From Achromobacter sp. AONIH1 (GTDB lineage: Bacteria; Pseudomonadota; Gammaproteobacteria; Burkholderiales; Burkholderiaceae_B): a stretch of 64,000 nt of DNA. Below are positions 9,180 through 17,476 of this stretch, in pieces. The stretch covers positions 5,952,001 through 6,016,000 of the forward strand of contig NZ_CP026124.1 in NCBI RefSeq assembly GCF_002902905.1. Reading direction: 5' to 3'. Each line of letters starts with the position of its first letter. Position 1 is the first letter of the stretch. Position numbers and translations under genes: made by a program. The notes under the pieces are model-generated. The model was not told where the DNA came from, ran no database searches, and was given only the letters and a program-made list of their open reading frames with translations.

Positions 9180-9872
9180 TCAGCCGCCTTCGATCTCCGG
9201 CACGAACAGATAGCCCTCGCCCCGGATCGTCTTGATGCGGGATGAGGCATGCCAGTCCGCTTCCAGCTTGCGGCGCAGCCGGCTCACCCAGGCGTCGATG
9301 TTGCTGCGCTGGTCGGAATTGCTGATGCCGCGCAGCCGCAGCATCAGCGCCTGCCGGGACAGCACCCTGCCCGCTTCGCTCGCCAGCGCCCAGAGCACCT
9401 CGAATTCCATCGTGGTCAGGGCCACCTCGGCGCCGCGCTGCCAGGCCAGGCGTTGCTCGCAGTCGATGACCAGTTCGCCGAATGCCAGCCGATGCGGCGC
9501 CAGCGGCGACCGATTGCGCCGGCGCAACAGCGCGCGTATCCGCGCCAGCAGCACATGTGGCGACACGGGCCTCACCACATAGTCGTCGGCGCCCGCGTCC
9601 AGGGCCTGGACTTGCGCCTGGCCGTTGCGGATATCGGAGAGCATCAGGATCGGCACGGCCGAGAGGGCGCGCAGATCGCGGCAGACTTTCAGCCCATCCC
9701 GGCCGGGCGGCGACGCGTCCAGCACCACGATCTCGGCGCAATGCCGACGAAACGCCTGGACGGCCAGATCGCCGCGACTGACCTGCGCCGGGTCGAAATC
9801 GTGCTGCGCGAGAAACGCCGCCATCCGGTCGGACTGCGTCAGGTCGCCGGCGATGAGCAGGATCTTGGCCAT
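9180..9872 (-). CDS. OmpR-family response regulator with atypical receiver
   Basis: This 230-residue protein has an N-terminal receiver and a C-terminal winged helix (about residues 130-225; DAWVSRLRRKLEAD is the recognition region). The phosphoacceptor Asp is present (VVLDASPPGRDG, about residue 52), but the acidic pocket is reduced to IAGD, and the nearly invariant Lys of the K-P motif is Arg (DDYVVRPVSP). Phosphorylation-dependent switching may therefore be weakened. No histidine kinase lies nearby. It sits 14 bp behind the membrane-protein gene on the same strand and is probably cotranscribed with it and the TetR gene. It converges on the MscS gene with only 10 bp between. Confidence 0.85.
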   Translation of the reverse strand: MAKILLIAGDLTQSDRMAAFLAQHDFDPAQVSRGDLAVQAFRRHCAEIVVLDASPPGRDGLKVCRDLRALSAVPILMLSDIRNGQAQVQALDAGADDYVVRPVSPHVLLARIRALLRRRNRSPLAPHRLAFGELVIDCEQRLAWQRGAEVALTTMEFEVLWALASEAGRVLSRQALMLRLRGISNSDQRSNIDAWVSRLRRKLEADWHASSRIKTIRGEGYLFVPEIEGG

Positions 9873-9886
9873 GGGAAAGTCCGTCG

Positions 9887-10519
9887 TCAGTGCAGGGCGC
9901 CGGCCGCCGGCGGGTCGAGCTGCCGCTTGAGCGCGACGCTGGATCCGGCGTCATAACCGGGCCACGGCGCGAAGACCTCGCGATAGTGCCGTCCCAGCAG
10001 CACCGACGTGGGGCAGCGATACTCGGCGACGTCGTCATCCAGGCGCACCAGCAGCACATCGCCCACGCAGGCCCGCTGCTCGCCGGCCAGGGCGGGCGCG
10101 ACCTTGCGCGTGGCGCTCGGGTCGCGGAAGAAGGTCGCATGGTCCACGACGGCCAGGCAGACATAGACGCCGGCGATCGCCCCCAGCCACAAGCGCCCCG
10201 TGCCCGGCGCGGCGCGGCGGCGCCCGCCCGCGGCAACGGCCGGGCGCCGACGCGAGGCCGCCAGGAGCAGGACGCTCAACGCGCCGGCAACGAAATACGC
10301 CAGGGGAGCCCGGTTTCCCGTATCCGGGAGCAGCCCGCCCCAGGCCGGCGGCCCGATCACCTCGGCGCCGAGCAGCAGCCCCGACAGGGCCGCCGCGCCC
10401 GCCAGCGCATGGCCGGCTCCCAGGCATATCGAGCGGCGGTCCAGACGCCCGCCCACGTGGCGCACGGCAGCCGCGATGTTCACGTAGATCAGCAGGTAGC
10501 TTGCGGTGAGGAACAGCAT
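9887..10519 (-). CDS. Uncharacterised integral membrane protein
   Basis: A 210-residue protein with about four hydrophobic segments: FLTASYLLIYVNIAAAV at the start, AGAAALSGLLLGAEVIG, the segment around YFVAGALSVLLLAA, and LWLGAIAGVYVCLAVV. A soluble tail with two Cys (RACVGD, YRCPTS) follows. I recognise no family. The ATG at 10519 lies one base after the TetR stop codon (10521-10523), so expression is likely coupled to it. A longer in-frame version starting at 10561 would add a basic 14-residue stretch inside the TetR gene and is less likely. Its position between two regulators suggests a sensor or envelope-stress role; that is only context. Confidence 0.6.
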   Translation of the reverse strand: MLFLTASYLLIYVNIAAAVRHVGGRLDRRSICLGAGHALAGAAALSGLLLGAEVIGPPAWGGLLPDTGNRAPLAYFVAGALSVLLLAASRRRPAVAAGGRRRAAPGTGRLWLGAIAGVYVCLAVVDHATFFRDPSATRKVAPALAGEQRACVGDVLLVRLDDDVAEYRCPTSVLLGRHYREVFAPWPGYDAGSSVALKRQLDPPAAGALH

Positions 10520-10520
10520 G

Positions 10521-11258
10521 TCAGCGCGACGCCGTGCCGGGCGCCGCCCTGGCGCCGCCAAAGAAGGTACGTCTCACGACCGGCTTGCGCCGGCCCGCGC
10601 CCGCGCCATTGGCCGGAGGCGCCGCGTCGTCGGCCGGGTCCGGCCGTGCGATCAGCGCATGCAGCACCCGCAGCGAACGCGCGTACCGCGGCCTGGCGGC
10701 CACGCCGCTGCGGTAAGGCGTCGCCACGCAGCTGGCGGCCGCTCCCAGCCACCAGGCGGCCAGCAGCCGGGCGCACTCGTGGCCGTCCAGGCCCAGGCGC
10801 AGTTCGCCCGCCGCCTCGGCCCGCCGCAGCAGCCCGCGCAGCAGGCGGAACTCGCGCAGTCCCAGGGCCAGCGTCTCGCGGCGTATGCCCGCGTAGTCAT
10901 CCGCATAGTCATAGGCCCAGGCCAGGATGCCGAAGACGTTCCGGGCATGCGGGTCGCCCTGCAGCGCCTCCATCCAGCGCTGCGCGCAAGCCAGCAGCGC
11001 GGGGACGACGGGTCCCGGCGCCAGCGCGAGACGCCGCAGGTCCTGCAGCAGCGGCAGGCGCCCCCGGGCCAGGACCGCCCTCAGCAGTTCGGCCTTGCCA
11101 CGGAAGTGATAGCTCGCCGCGCCGCGCGACCAGCCGGCCTGCGCCGCGATCGACTCCACCGAGGCGTGGGCGCCGCCCCGCAGGCGGAAGCCGCTTTCGG
11201 CGGCATCGAGCACCGCATCGCGCGTCGCGCCGGCTTCGCCCTGCTTGCGTCTGGCCAT
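10521..11258 (-). CDS. TetR/AcrR-family regulator
   Basis: This 245-residue protein carries an N-terminal TetR DNA-binding domain (ASVESIAAQAGWSRGAASYH, about residues 31-50) and a helical ligand domain with aromatic-rich segments such as ILAWAYDYADDY. The C-terminal 35 residues are Ala/Pro/Arg-rich and probably disordered. It follows oprJ by only 16 bp on the same strand, with an AAGGGA ribosome site in that gap, so it is probably part of the efflux operon transcript. This is in addition to the divergent nfxB-type regulator. It may adjust efflux expression by feedback, but its target operator was not identified. Confidence 0.85.
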   Translation of the reverse strand: MARRKQGEAGATRDAVLDAAESGFRLRGGAHASVESIAAQAGWSRGAASYHFRGKAELLRAVLARGRLPLLQDLRRLALAPGPVVPALLACAQRWMEALQGDPHARNVFGILAWAYDYADDYAGIRRETLALGLREFRLLRGLLRRAEAAGELRLGLDGHECARLLAAWWLGAAASCVATPYRSGVAARPRYARSLRVLHALIARPDPADDAAPPANGAGAGRRKPVVRRTFFGGARAAPGTASR

Positions 11259-11274
11259 GTGCGGCTCCCTTGTC

Positions 11275-12750
11275 TCAACGCCGAGTTGCGGCCTGCGCCA
11301 CCACGTCGTCGTTCCCGCCGCGCCAGCCGCCGCCCAGGGCGCGGAACAGCGAGGCCAGCGCGGCCTGGCGTTCCGTGCGGACCTCGATCAGCGCGATCTG
11401 GTTGGCGAAGTCGCTGCGCTGCGCGTCCAGGTAGCGCAGATAGTTGTCCACGCCGCCGCGATAGCGCGCCTCGGACAGGGCCAGCGCCGCCTGGCTGCTG
11501 GCGGCCTGCGCGCGCTGCGCGTCTTCCTGCCGGCGCAACGTGTCGGTGGCCGCCAGCGCGTCCATGACTTCGCGGAACGCGGTCTGGATGGACTGTTCGT
11601 ACTCGGCCACCGCCATGTCCTTGCGCAGCTTGGCCAGGTCCAGATTCGCCAGGTTGCGGCCGGCGTCGAAGATCGGCAGCGTGACCTGCGGCGCGAAGGA
11701 CCAGGCGCGCTGGCCGCCCTTGAACAGATCCGACAGGTCCGAACTGGCGCTGCCGAACATGCCGGTCAGCGAAATGCGCGGGAAGAAGGCGGCGCGCGCG
11801 GCGCCGATGTCGGCGTTGCGTGCCTTCAGGCGATGCTCGGCGGCCAGGATGTCCGGCCGGTTGGCCAGCATCTCGGACGGCGTGCCCGCCGCCAGCTGCT
11901 GCACCAGCATGGGCGTGGCGCCCTCGTGCGGCGCCAGATACGGGCTCATGTCGCTGACGCCGGCCAGCAGCGTCAGCGCGTTGGTGGACTGGCGGAACTC
12001 GCGCTCCATGCGCGCCAGGTCGGCGCGGGCCTGCTCGGTCAGTCCCCTGGCCTGTTCCAGGTCCAGCGCGCTGCCGATGCCTTCGGCGCGGCGCCGCTCG
12101 ATCAGCTGCAGCGACTGCTCGCGCGAGGCCAGCGTCCGTTCGGTGTGCAGGCCGCGCTCCCTGGCGCTTTCACGCGCGAGGTAGGCATCGATCACTTCCG
12201 CGATCAGGCTGATGCGGGCGCTGCGCGCGCCGCTCTCGGTGGCCAGATACTCTTCCAGCGCGGCTTCCGACAGGCTGCGCACGCGCCCGAACAGGTCCAG
12301 CTCGAAAGCGGTAACGCCCAGGCCGGCGCGCCACTCGCTCTGCACGCCCGCCCTGCCGCTCGGGTTCAGATCGGCGGGATTGTGCTGGCGCGTGCCGCTG
12401 GCCTGCGCGCCGATGGTCGGCAGCCGGTCGGCGCGCTGCACGCGGTACATGGCGCGGGCCGCCTCGACGTTGAGCAGCGTCTTGCGCAGGTCCCGGTTGT
12501 TGGCCAGCGCCGTCTCGATCAGCCCGCGCAGCGACGGGTCGGTCACGAAGTCGCGCCATTCCAGCGTGGCGGCCGACGGGCCGGCATCGGACGCGGCGGC
12601 CGCCTGGCCGTCCACGCTCCATTGCTGCGCGATGGGCGCGGCCGGGCGTTCGTAGGTGGGCGCCATGGCGCAGCCCGACAGCGCGGCCAGGACCGCCGCC
12701 GCCGCGACCAGCGGCTTGAAACGCCGATAAAGATCTTGCAGGGAATTCAT
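11275..12750 (-). CDS. oprJ: Outer membrane efflux lipoprotein (OprJ-like)
   Basis: This 491-residue outer membrane factor has a lipoprotein signal ending in the lipobox LSGC (about residue 26), then MAPTYERPAAPIAQQW, which matches Pseudomonas OprJ closely, and two homologous OEP repeats with long amphipathic helices. RNADIGAARAAFFPRISLTG and the C-terminal LFRALGGGW are hallmark motifs. It forms the trimeric outer-membrane channel of the RND pump. The AAGGAAAG ribosome site lies within the end of the upstream 58-codon gene, so the two are probably coupled. Confidence 0.92.
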   Translation of the reverse strand: MNSLQDLYRRFKPLVAAAAVLAALSGCAMAPTYERPAAPIAQQWSVDGQAAAASDAGPSAATLEWRDFVTDPSLRGLIETALANNRDLRKTLLNVEAARAMYRVQRADRLPTIGAQASGTRQHNPADLNPSGRAGVQSEWRAGLGVTAFELDLFGRVRSLSEAALEEYLATESGARSARISLIAEVIDAYLARESARERGLHTERTLASREQSLQLIERRRAEGIGSALDLEQARGLTEQARADLARMEREFRQSTNALTLLAGVSDMSPYLAPHEGATPMLVQQLAAGTPSEMLANRPDILAAEHRLKARNADIGAARAAFFPRISLTGMFGSASSDLSDLFKGGQRAWSFAPQVTLPIFDAGRNLANLDLAKLRKDMAVAEYEQSIQTAFREVMDALAATDTLRRQEDAQRAQAASSQAALALSEARYRGGVDNYLRYLDAQRSDFANQIALIEVRTERQAALASLFRALGGGWRGGNDDVVAQAATRR

Positions 12751-12753
12751 CGT

Positions 12754-12930
12754 TCACTTTCCTTGATTCGTCGTGGGGTGGCCCGCCGTGGCCGGCGCCT
12801 CGCGGCGCGCGGTCAGCGCATACCCGCCGGCGCACAGCGCCGCCAGGCCCAGCGCGCTAAGCACGGCGGCCATCGCGAAGCCGCCGGCGTCGCTGGCGTT
12901 CAACATGGAGAAGACGCTCATGAACTTCAT
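12754..12930 (-). CDS. 58-aa single-pass membrane protein coupled to mexD
   Basis: A 58-codon frame opens with an ATG whose last two bases form part of the mexD stop (ATGA at 12927-12930) and closes 3 bp before oprJ. Its product has a polar N-terminus, one hydrophobic segment (AMAAVLSALGLAALCAGGYA, about residues 19-38) and a short basic/polar C-terminal tail ending TTNQGK. I know no named family. Its position inside an RND pump operon and its topology resemble AcrZ, the 49-residue partner of AcrB, but no sequence similarity to AcrZ is claimed. The ATGA coupling and the filled gap between two pump genes are the evidence that it is translated. Confidence 0.6.
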   Translation of the reverse strand: MKFMSVFSMLNASDAGGFAMAAVLSALGLAALCAGGYALTARREAPATAGHPTTNQGK

Positions 12931-15900
12931 GCCTTGCCCTCCGTGGCCGCGACCGCGTCCGCCTTGGACTTGCGGCCCTTGGCCAGCGACAGCGTCCAGA
13001 CGAAGAACACCGGCACGAACAGCACGCCCAGGAAGGTGGCGCTGAGCATGCCGCCCAGCACGCCGGTGCCGATGGCGCGCTGGCTGGTGGCGCCGGCGCC
13101 AGTGGCGATGACCAGCGGCACCACGCCCAGGATGAAGGCGACCGAGGTCATCACGATGGGGCGGAAGCGCAGGCGCGCGGCCTCGATCGCGGCTTCCTTC
13201 AGCGAACGGCCCTGCTCGTGCAGATCCTTGGCGAACTCGATGATCAGGATCGCGTTCTTGGCGGCCAGGCCGATGATGGTGACCAGGCCCACCTTGAAGT
13301 ACACGTCGTTGGGCATGCCGGCCACGATCACCGCCGCCACCGCGCCCAGCGCGCCCACCGGCACGATCAGCAGCACGGACGCGGGAATCTTCCAGCTTTC
13401 GTACAGCGCGACCAGCACCAGGAACACCACCAGCAGCGCCAGCGCCAGCAGCATGGGCGCCTGCGAGCCCGTGGCCTTTTCCTGGAACGACAGGCCGGTC
13501 CATTCGTAGCCGATGCCCGGGGGCAGTTCGCCGATCAGGCGCTCGACTTCCTTCATCGCCACGCCCGTGCTGCCACCGGCCGCCGCATCGCCGATCAGCT
13601 TGATGCTGGGGTAGCCGTTGTAGCGGATCAGCTGGATCGGCGCGTGCTTCCAGCCGATTTCACTGAAGGACTCCATCGGCACCAGTTCGCCGGCGCGGTT
13701 GCGCACGTTGAGCTTGGCCACCGATTCCGGCGTGGTGCGGCTTTCAGGCTGGGCCTGCACGATCACGCGCTGCATGCGGCCCTTGTTGGGGAACTCGTTG
13801 ATCAGCGCCGAGCCGAAGGCGGTGGACAGCGCCGAGTTGATGGCGTCGAACGGCACGCCCAGGGCCTCGGCCTTGTTGCGGTCGATGCGCAGGTCCAGCG
13901 CCGGCGCGTCGGACAGGCCCTCGACCATCATGTACGAGAAGATCTGCGGGTTCTCGAACACCTTCTTGATCAGGGTTTCGGTGGCCGACAGCAGGGCCTC
14001 GCGGCCCAGGCCGGCGCGGTCCTGCAGGCGCAGCGCGAAGCCCGAGGAGTTGCCCATGCCTTCGACCGAGGGCGGCACCACCGAGAACAGCGTGCCATCG
14101 GGAACCAGCGCCAGGTTCTGGTTGGCCTGGTCGGCCTCGGCCATGGCCGATTCATTCTTGTCGCGCTTGGCCCAGTCCTTGAACATCACGAAGCCCAGGC
14201 CGGCGTTCTGGCCCTGGCCGGAGAAGCTGAAGCCCTGCACCGTCAGCACATCCGAAACGGCCGGGCGCGTGCCCAGGTACTGCTCCAGGTGCTGGGTCGT
14301 TTCCAGCGTGCGCGACAGCGTGGCGCCCGGCGGCAGCTGCACGTCGGTGTTCATGTAGCCCTGGTCCTCGGTCGGCAGGAAGGCCGACGGCAGGCTCGTG
14401 TAGACATAGCCCAGCCCGCCCACCAGCGCGGCGTACAGCAGCATCATGCGGCCGGTGCGTGCGAGCAGGCGCGCGTTGGTGGCCGAATAGCGGTCGGTCA
14501 TGCGGGCGAACACGCGGTTGAACCAGCCGAAGAAGCCCTTCTTCTCGTGATGACCCTTTTCAATGGGCTTGAGCAGCAGGATGCTGAGCGCCGGCGTCAG
14601 GGTCAGCGCCAGGAAGCCCGAGAACAGGATGGACACGGCCAGCGACACCGAGAACTGGCGGTAGATCACGCCCACCGAGCCGGTCATGAAGGCCAGCGGC
14701 AGGAACACGGCGGCCAGCACCAGCGTGATGCCGACGATGGCGCCGCTGATCTGGCCCATGGCCTTGATGGTGGCGTCCTTCGGCGACAGGCCTTCCTCGG
14801 CCATGATGCGCTCGACGTTCTCGACCACCACGATGGCGTCGTCCACCAGGATGCCGATCGCCAGCACCATACCGAACATGGTCATCATGTTGACGGAGAA
14901 GCCCAACGGCAGCATCACCGCCAGCGTGCCCAACAGGCAGATCGGCACCACGATGGTGGGAATCAGCGTATAGCGCAGGTTCTGCAGGAACAGCAGCATC
15001 ACCAGGAACACCAGGACGACGGCCTCGGCCAGCGTCATCAGCACCTTGGAGATGGCCACCTTCACGAAGATGGAGGTGTCGAACGGCACGCTGTACGACA
15101 CGTCGCTGGGAAAATTCTTCGACAGCTCGGCCAGGCGCGTCTTGATGCCCTGGGCGGTTTCCAGCGCGTTGGCGCCGGGCGCCAGCTGCACGCCCATGGC
15201 GGCGGCCGGCTGGCCGTTCAAGCGGCTCGACATGCGGTAATCCTGGCGTCCCATCTCGACGCGGGCGACGTCGCCCAGGCGCACGGTGGAGCCGTCCGGA
15301 TTGGCGCGCAGCACGATGGCCTCGAATTCCGGAATGCTGCTGAGCTGGCCCTCGACCATGATGCTCGCGGTGATTTCCTGCTCGGACGGGCTGGGCTGCT
15401 CGCCGGTGGAGCCGCCGGAAACCTGCATGTTCTGCGCGGCGATGGCCTTGTTGACCTCGTCGACCGACAGGCCGTAACCGACCAGCTTGGCCGGATCGAT
15501 CCAGATGCGCAACGCGCGCTCGGCCGCGAACATCTGCACCCGGCCCACGCCCGGCACGCGCCGGATTTCATTGTTGATGTTGCGGGCCGCGTAGTCGGCC
15601 AGGCCGACCTGGTCCTTGCCCGCGTCCTTGTACGTCAGCGCGTAGATCAGCAGGAAGCTGGAGCTGGCCTGTTCCAGTTGCAGACCCTGCTGGACCACGG
15701 CCTGCGGCAGGCGCGATTCCACCCGCTTGATGCGGTTCTGCACATCCACCTGCGCCAGGTCGGGGTTGGTGCCCGGCTCGAAGGTGACGGTGGTTTCGGC
15801 GACGCCGGCGCTGTTGCTCTGCGACTCGTAGTAGAGCAGGCCCTTGGCGCCGTTCAGTTCTTCCTCGATGAGGCTGATGACGGTGTTGTTGATGACCTCG

Positions 15901-16061
15901 GCGGACGCGCCCGGATAGGTCGCCTTGATGATGACCTGGGGCGGCGCGACGCTGGGGTACTGCGCCACCGGCAGCGAGGAAATGGCGAGCAGGCCCGCCA
16001 GGGCGATGAAGATCGCGATCACCAACGCGAAGTTGGGCCGCTTGATGAAGAAATTCGGCAT
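12927..16061 (-). CDS. mexD: RND multidrug efflux pump (MexD-like)
   Basis: This 1044-residue HAE-1 transporter starts FFIKRPNFALVIAIFIAL, the MexD-type N-terminus rather than the MexB/MexY type. It has twelve predicted membrane helices and two large periplasmic loops; the proton-relay Asp pair lies in GILVDDAIVVVENV (about residue 407) of helix 4, and GHHEKKGFFGWFNRVFARMT, also MexD-like, lies in the middle. It exports amphiphilic drugs with proton influx through an MFP and outer-membrane factor. The start is 68 bp after mexC, and the stop overlaps the 58-aa gene by ATGA. Confidence 0.94.
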   Translation of the reverse strand: MPNFFIKRPNFALVIAIFIALAGLLAISSLPVAQYPSVAPPQVIIKATYPGASAEVINNTVISLIEEELNGAKGLLYYESQSNSAGVAETTVTFEPGTNPDLAQVDVQNRIKRVESRLPQAVVQQGLQLEQASSSFLLIYALTYKDAGKDQVGLADYAARNINNEIRRVPGVGRVQMFAAERALRIWIDPAKLVGYGLSVDEVNKAIAAQNMQVSGGSTGEQPSPSEQEITASIMVEGQLSSIPEFEAIVLRANPDGSTVRLGDVARVEMGRQDYRMSSRLNGQPAAAMGVQLAPGANALETAQGIKTRLAELSKNFPSDVSYSVPFDTSIFVKVAISKVLMTLAEAVVLVFLVMLLFLQNLRYTLIPTIVVPICLLGTLAVMLPLGFSVNMMTMFGMVLAIGILVDDAIVVVENVERIMAEEGLSPKDATIKAMGQISGAIVGITLVLAAVFLPLAFMTGSVGVIYRQFSVSLAVSILFSGFLALTLTPALSILLLKPIEKGHHEKKGFFGWFNRVFARMTDRYSATNARLLARTGRMMLLYAALVGGLGYVYTSLPSAFLPTEDQGYMNTDVQLPPGATLSRTLETTQHLEQYLGTRPAVSDVLTVQGFSFSGQGQNAGLGFVMFKDWAKRDKNESAMAEADQANQNLALVPDGTLFSVVPPSVEGMGNSSGFALRLQDRAGLGREALLSATETLIKKVFENPQIFSYMMVEGLSDAPALDLRIDRNKAEALGVPFDAINSALSTAFGSALINEFPNKGRMQRVIVQAQPESRTTPESVAKLNVRNRAGELVPMESFSEIGWKHAPIQLIRYNGYPSIKLIGDAAAGGSTGVAMKEVERLIGELPPGIGYEWTGLSFQEKATGSQAPMLLALALLVVFLVLVALYESWKIPASVLLIVPVGALGAVAAVIVAGMPNDVYFKVGLVTIIGLAAKNAILIIEFAKDLHEQGRSLKEAAIEAARLRFRPIVMTSVAFILGVVPLVIATGAGATSQRAIGTGVLGGMLSATFLGVLFVPVFFVWTLSLAKGRKSKADAVAATEGKA

Positions 16062-16129
16062 GATGGAATCCGTCTGGGCTCAGGGCTGCCGCGGCGCGGG
16101 ATGCGGGGCGGCGCGCGGGGCGGTCGCGC

Positions 16130-17263
16130 TCATTGCGCGGCTTGCTGGGCGGGCGCCTGGGCGCCGGCCGCTTGCACGCGCAGCGGCGTGCCGGGCGGGA
16201 TCTTGGCGGCGCCGTCGACGATGACCTGGTCGCCCGCGGCCAGTCCCTGCGTGATCTGCCATTCCGATCCCTGCATGGCGCCGGTCTGCACCGGACGCTC
16301 CTGCGCCTTGCCGTCGGCCGCGACCAGCACCTTGGCCTGTCCGTCGGCGCCGCGCATGACGGCGCGCTGCGGCACGAAGATGGCGTTGCTCTGCACGCCC
16401 TGCTCGGCGCTGACGCGCACGTACATGCCCGGCAGCAGCAGTCCGTCGGGATTGCTGAACTGGCCGCGCAGCATCACCTGGCCCGTGCCCGGATCCACCG
16501 AAACGTCGGAGAACAGCAGCTTGCCCTTGGCCGTGTAGCCGGTGCCGTCGACGCGCACGCTGACCGCCGGCTCGGCCTGCGCCCCGGCCGCCGCCTCGCG
16601 CAGCTTGAGCAGCGCGTTGACGGGCTGGCGGAAGTCGGCATAGACCGGATCGAGCTGCTGGATCAGCGCCATGGGCGTGGATTCGCCTTGGCCCACCAGA
16701 CTGCCCTCGGTCACCAGGCCCCGGCCGATGCGGCCCGAGATCGGCGCGCGCACGCTGGCATAGCCCAGGTCGAGCTGGGCGGTCTTGACGTCGGCCTGCG
16801 CCGACACCTGGTTGGCCTTGGCGGTCTGCAGGGCGGCGACGGCATCGTCGTATTCCTGGCGGCTGACGGCCGCGATCTTCACCAGCGGCTGGTAGCGGTC
16901 GGCCAGCGCCTGGGCCTGGCGGACCTGGGCCTGGGCCCGCGCCAGCGCGCCCTGCGCCCGGGCCAGCGCGGCTTCGAACGGGGCCGGCTCGATCGTGAAC
17001 AGCAGGTCGCCTTCCTTGACGGTCGCGCCTTCCTCGAAGTGGCGCTTCTGGACGATGCCCGCCACCCGGGCGCGCACCTCGGCCACGCGCACCGGCGAGA
17101 TCCGGCCCGGCAGGTCGGCCAGGATGGCCTGGGATCGCGGCGCGACGACGAGCGGGGCCACGTCGATGGTCTGGTCTTGCGCCGCCTGGGGGTCCTGGCC
17201 GCCGCATCCGGCGAGCAAGGCGGTCAGGCTTAGGGCCGCTGCACTGGCTCTGAACTGGGTCAT
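16130..17263 (-). CDS. mexC: RND periplasmic adaptor lipoprotein (MexC-like)
   Basis: This 377-residue membrane fusion protein has a lipoprotein signal with lipobox LLAGC (about residue 19), a barrel-sandwich hybrid split around an alpha-helical hairpin (residues about 95-165, with Ala/Gln-rich helices), and a beta-barrel (DPGTGQVMLRGQFSNPDG) followed by a membrane-proximal domain. It links MexD to OprJ. The start at 17263 is chosen over the in-frame ATG at 17278 because AGAGGA lies just upstream of the former. It is the first gene of the efflux operon and is divergent from nfxB. Confidence 0.92.
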   Translation of the reverse strand: MTQFRASAAALSLTALLAGCGGQDPQAAQDQTIDVAPLVVAPRSQAILADLPGRISPVRVAEVRARVAGIVQKRHFEEGATVKEGDLLFTIEPAPFEAALARAQGALARAQAQVRQAQALADRYQPLVKIAAVSRQEYDDAVAALQTAKANQVSAQADVKTAQLDLGYASVRAPISGRIGRGLVTEGSLVGQGESTPMALIQQLDPVYADFRQPVNALLKLREAAAGAQAEPAVSVRVDGTGYTAKGKLLFSDVSVDPGTGQVMLRGQFSNPDGLLLPGMYVRVSAEQGVQSNAIFVPQRAVMRGADGQAKVLVAADGKAQERPVQTGAMQGSEWQITQGLAAGDQVIVDGAAKIPPGTPLRVQAAGAQAPAQQAAQ

Positions 17264-17313
17264 GTTGTCCTCTGGCATTCCGATGCCGCCCCGGGATTGA
17301 GGCGATTCAGGAC

Positions 17314-17451
17314 CGTATGATATTGATCAGAACAAAATGAGTCAACTTAGATTCAAATTAATTTTTGTGAACTCATTTAATTCTTCGTAGTAGACTGGCA
17401 ACCATCGATTTTTACAGTTAGCTGAATCCAGTCAGATTCATTAGGATCTGA
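17314..17451. promoter_or_regulatory. Divergent mexC/nfxB promoter region with inverted repeats
   Basis: This AT-rich spacer contains three exact inverted repeats: AAATGAGT (17335-17342) with ACTCATTT (17371-17378); TGAATC (17423-17428) with GATTCA (17435-17440); and TCAGAT (17432-17437) with ATCTGA (17446-17451). GATTCA also occurs at 17314 and 17350. NfxB-type repressors act on the intergenic region between their gene and mexC, so these are candidate operators. Which repeat is bound cannot be read from sequence. TTTACA at 17411-17416 is a possible -35 element for nfxB. Confidence 0.5.
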
Positions 17452-17476
17452 CCCTGTTTTTTATCCGGAGAAATCC

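Noticed and set aside
6772-9213. Plus-strand open frame of 813 codons in another frame of the MscS gene
   Set aside because: Arg/Ala/Gly/Pro-rich shadow of the channel gene; the channel frame has signal peptide, membrane helices and MscS motif.
13218-16538. Very long plus-strand open frame (over 1100 codons) opposite mexD and mexC
   Set aside because: It mirrors the codon periodicity of the minus-strand efflux genes, is rich in His/Gln/Arg/Gly and shows no domain. Long antisense frames of this kind are common at this GC content.
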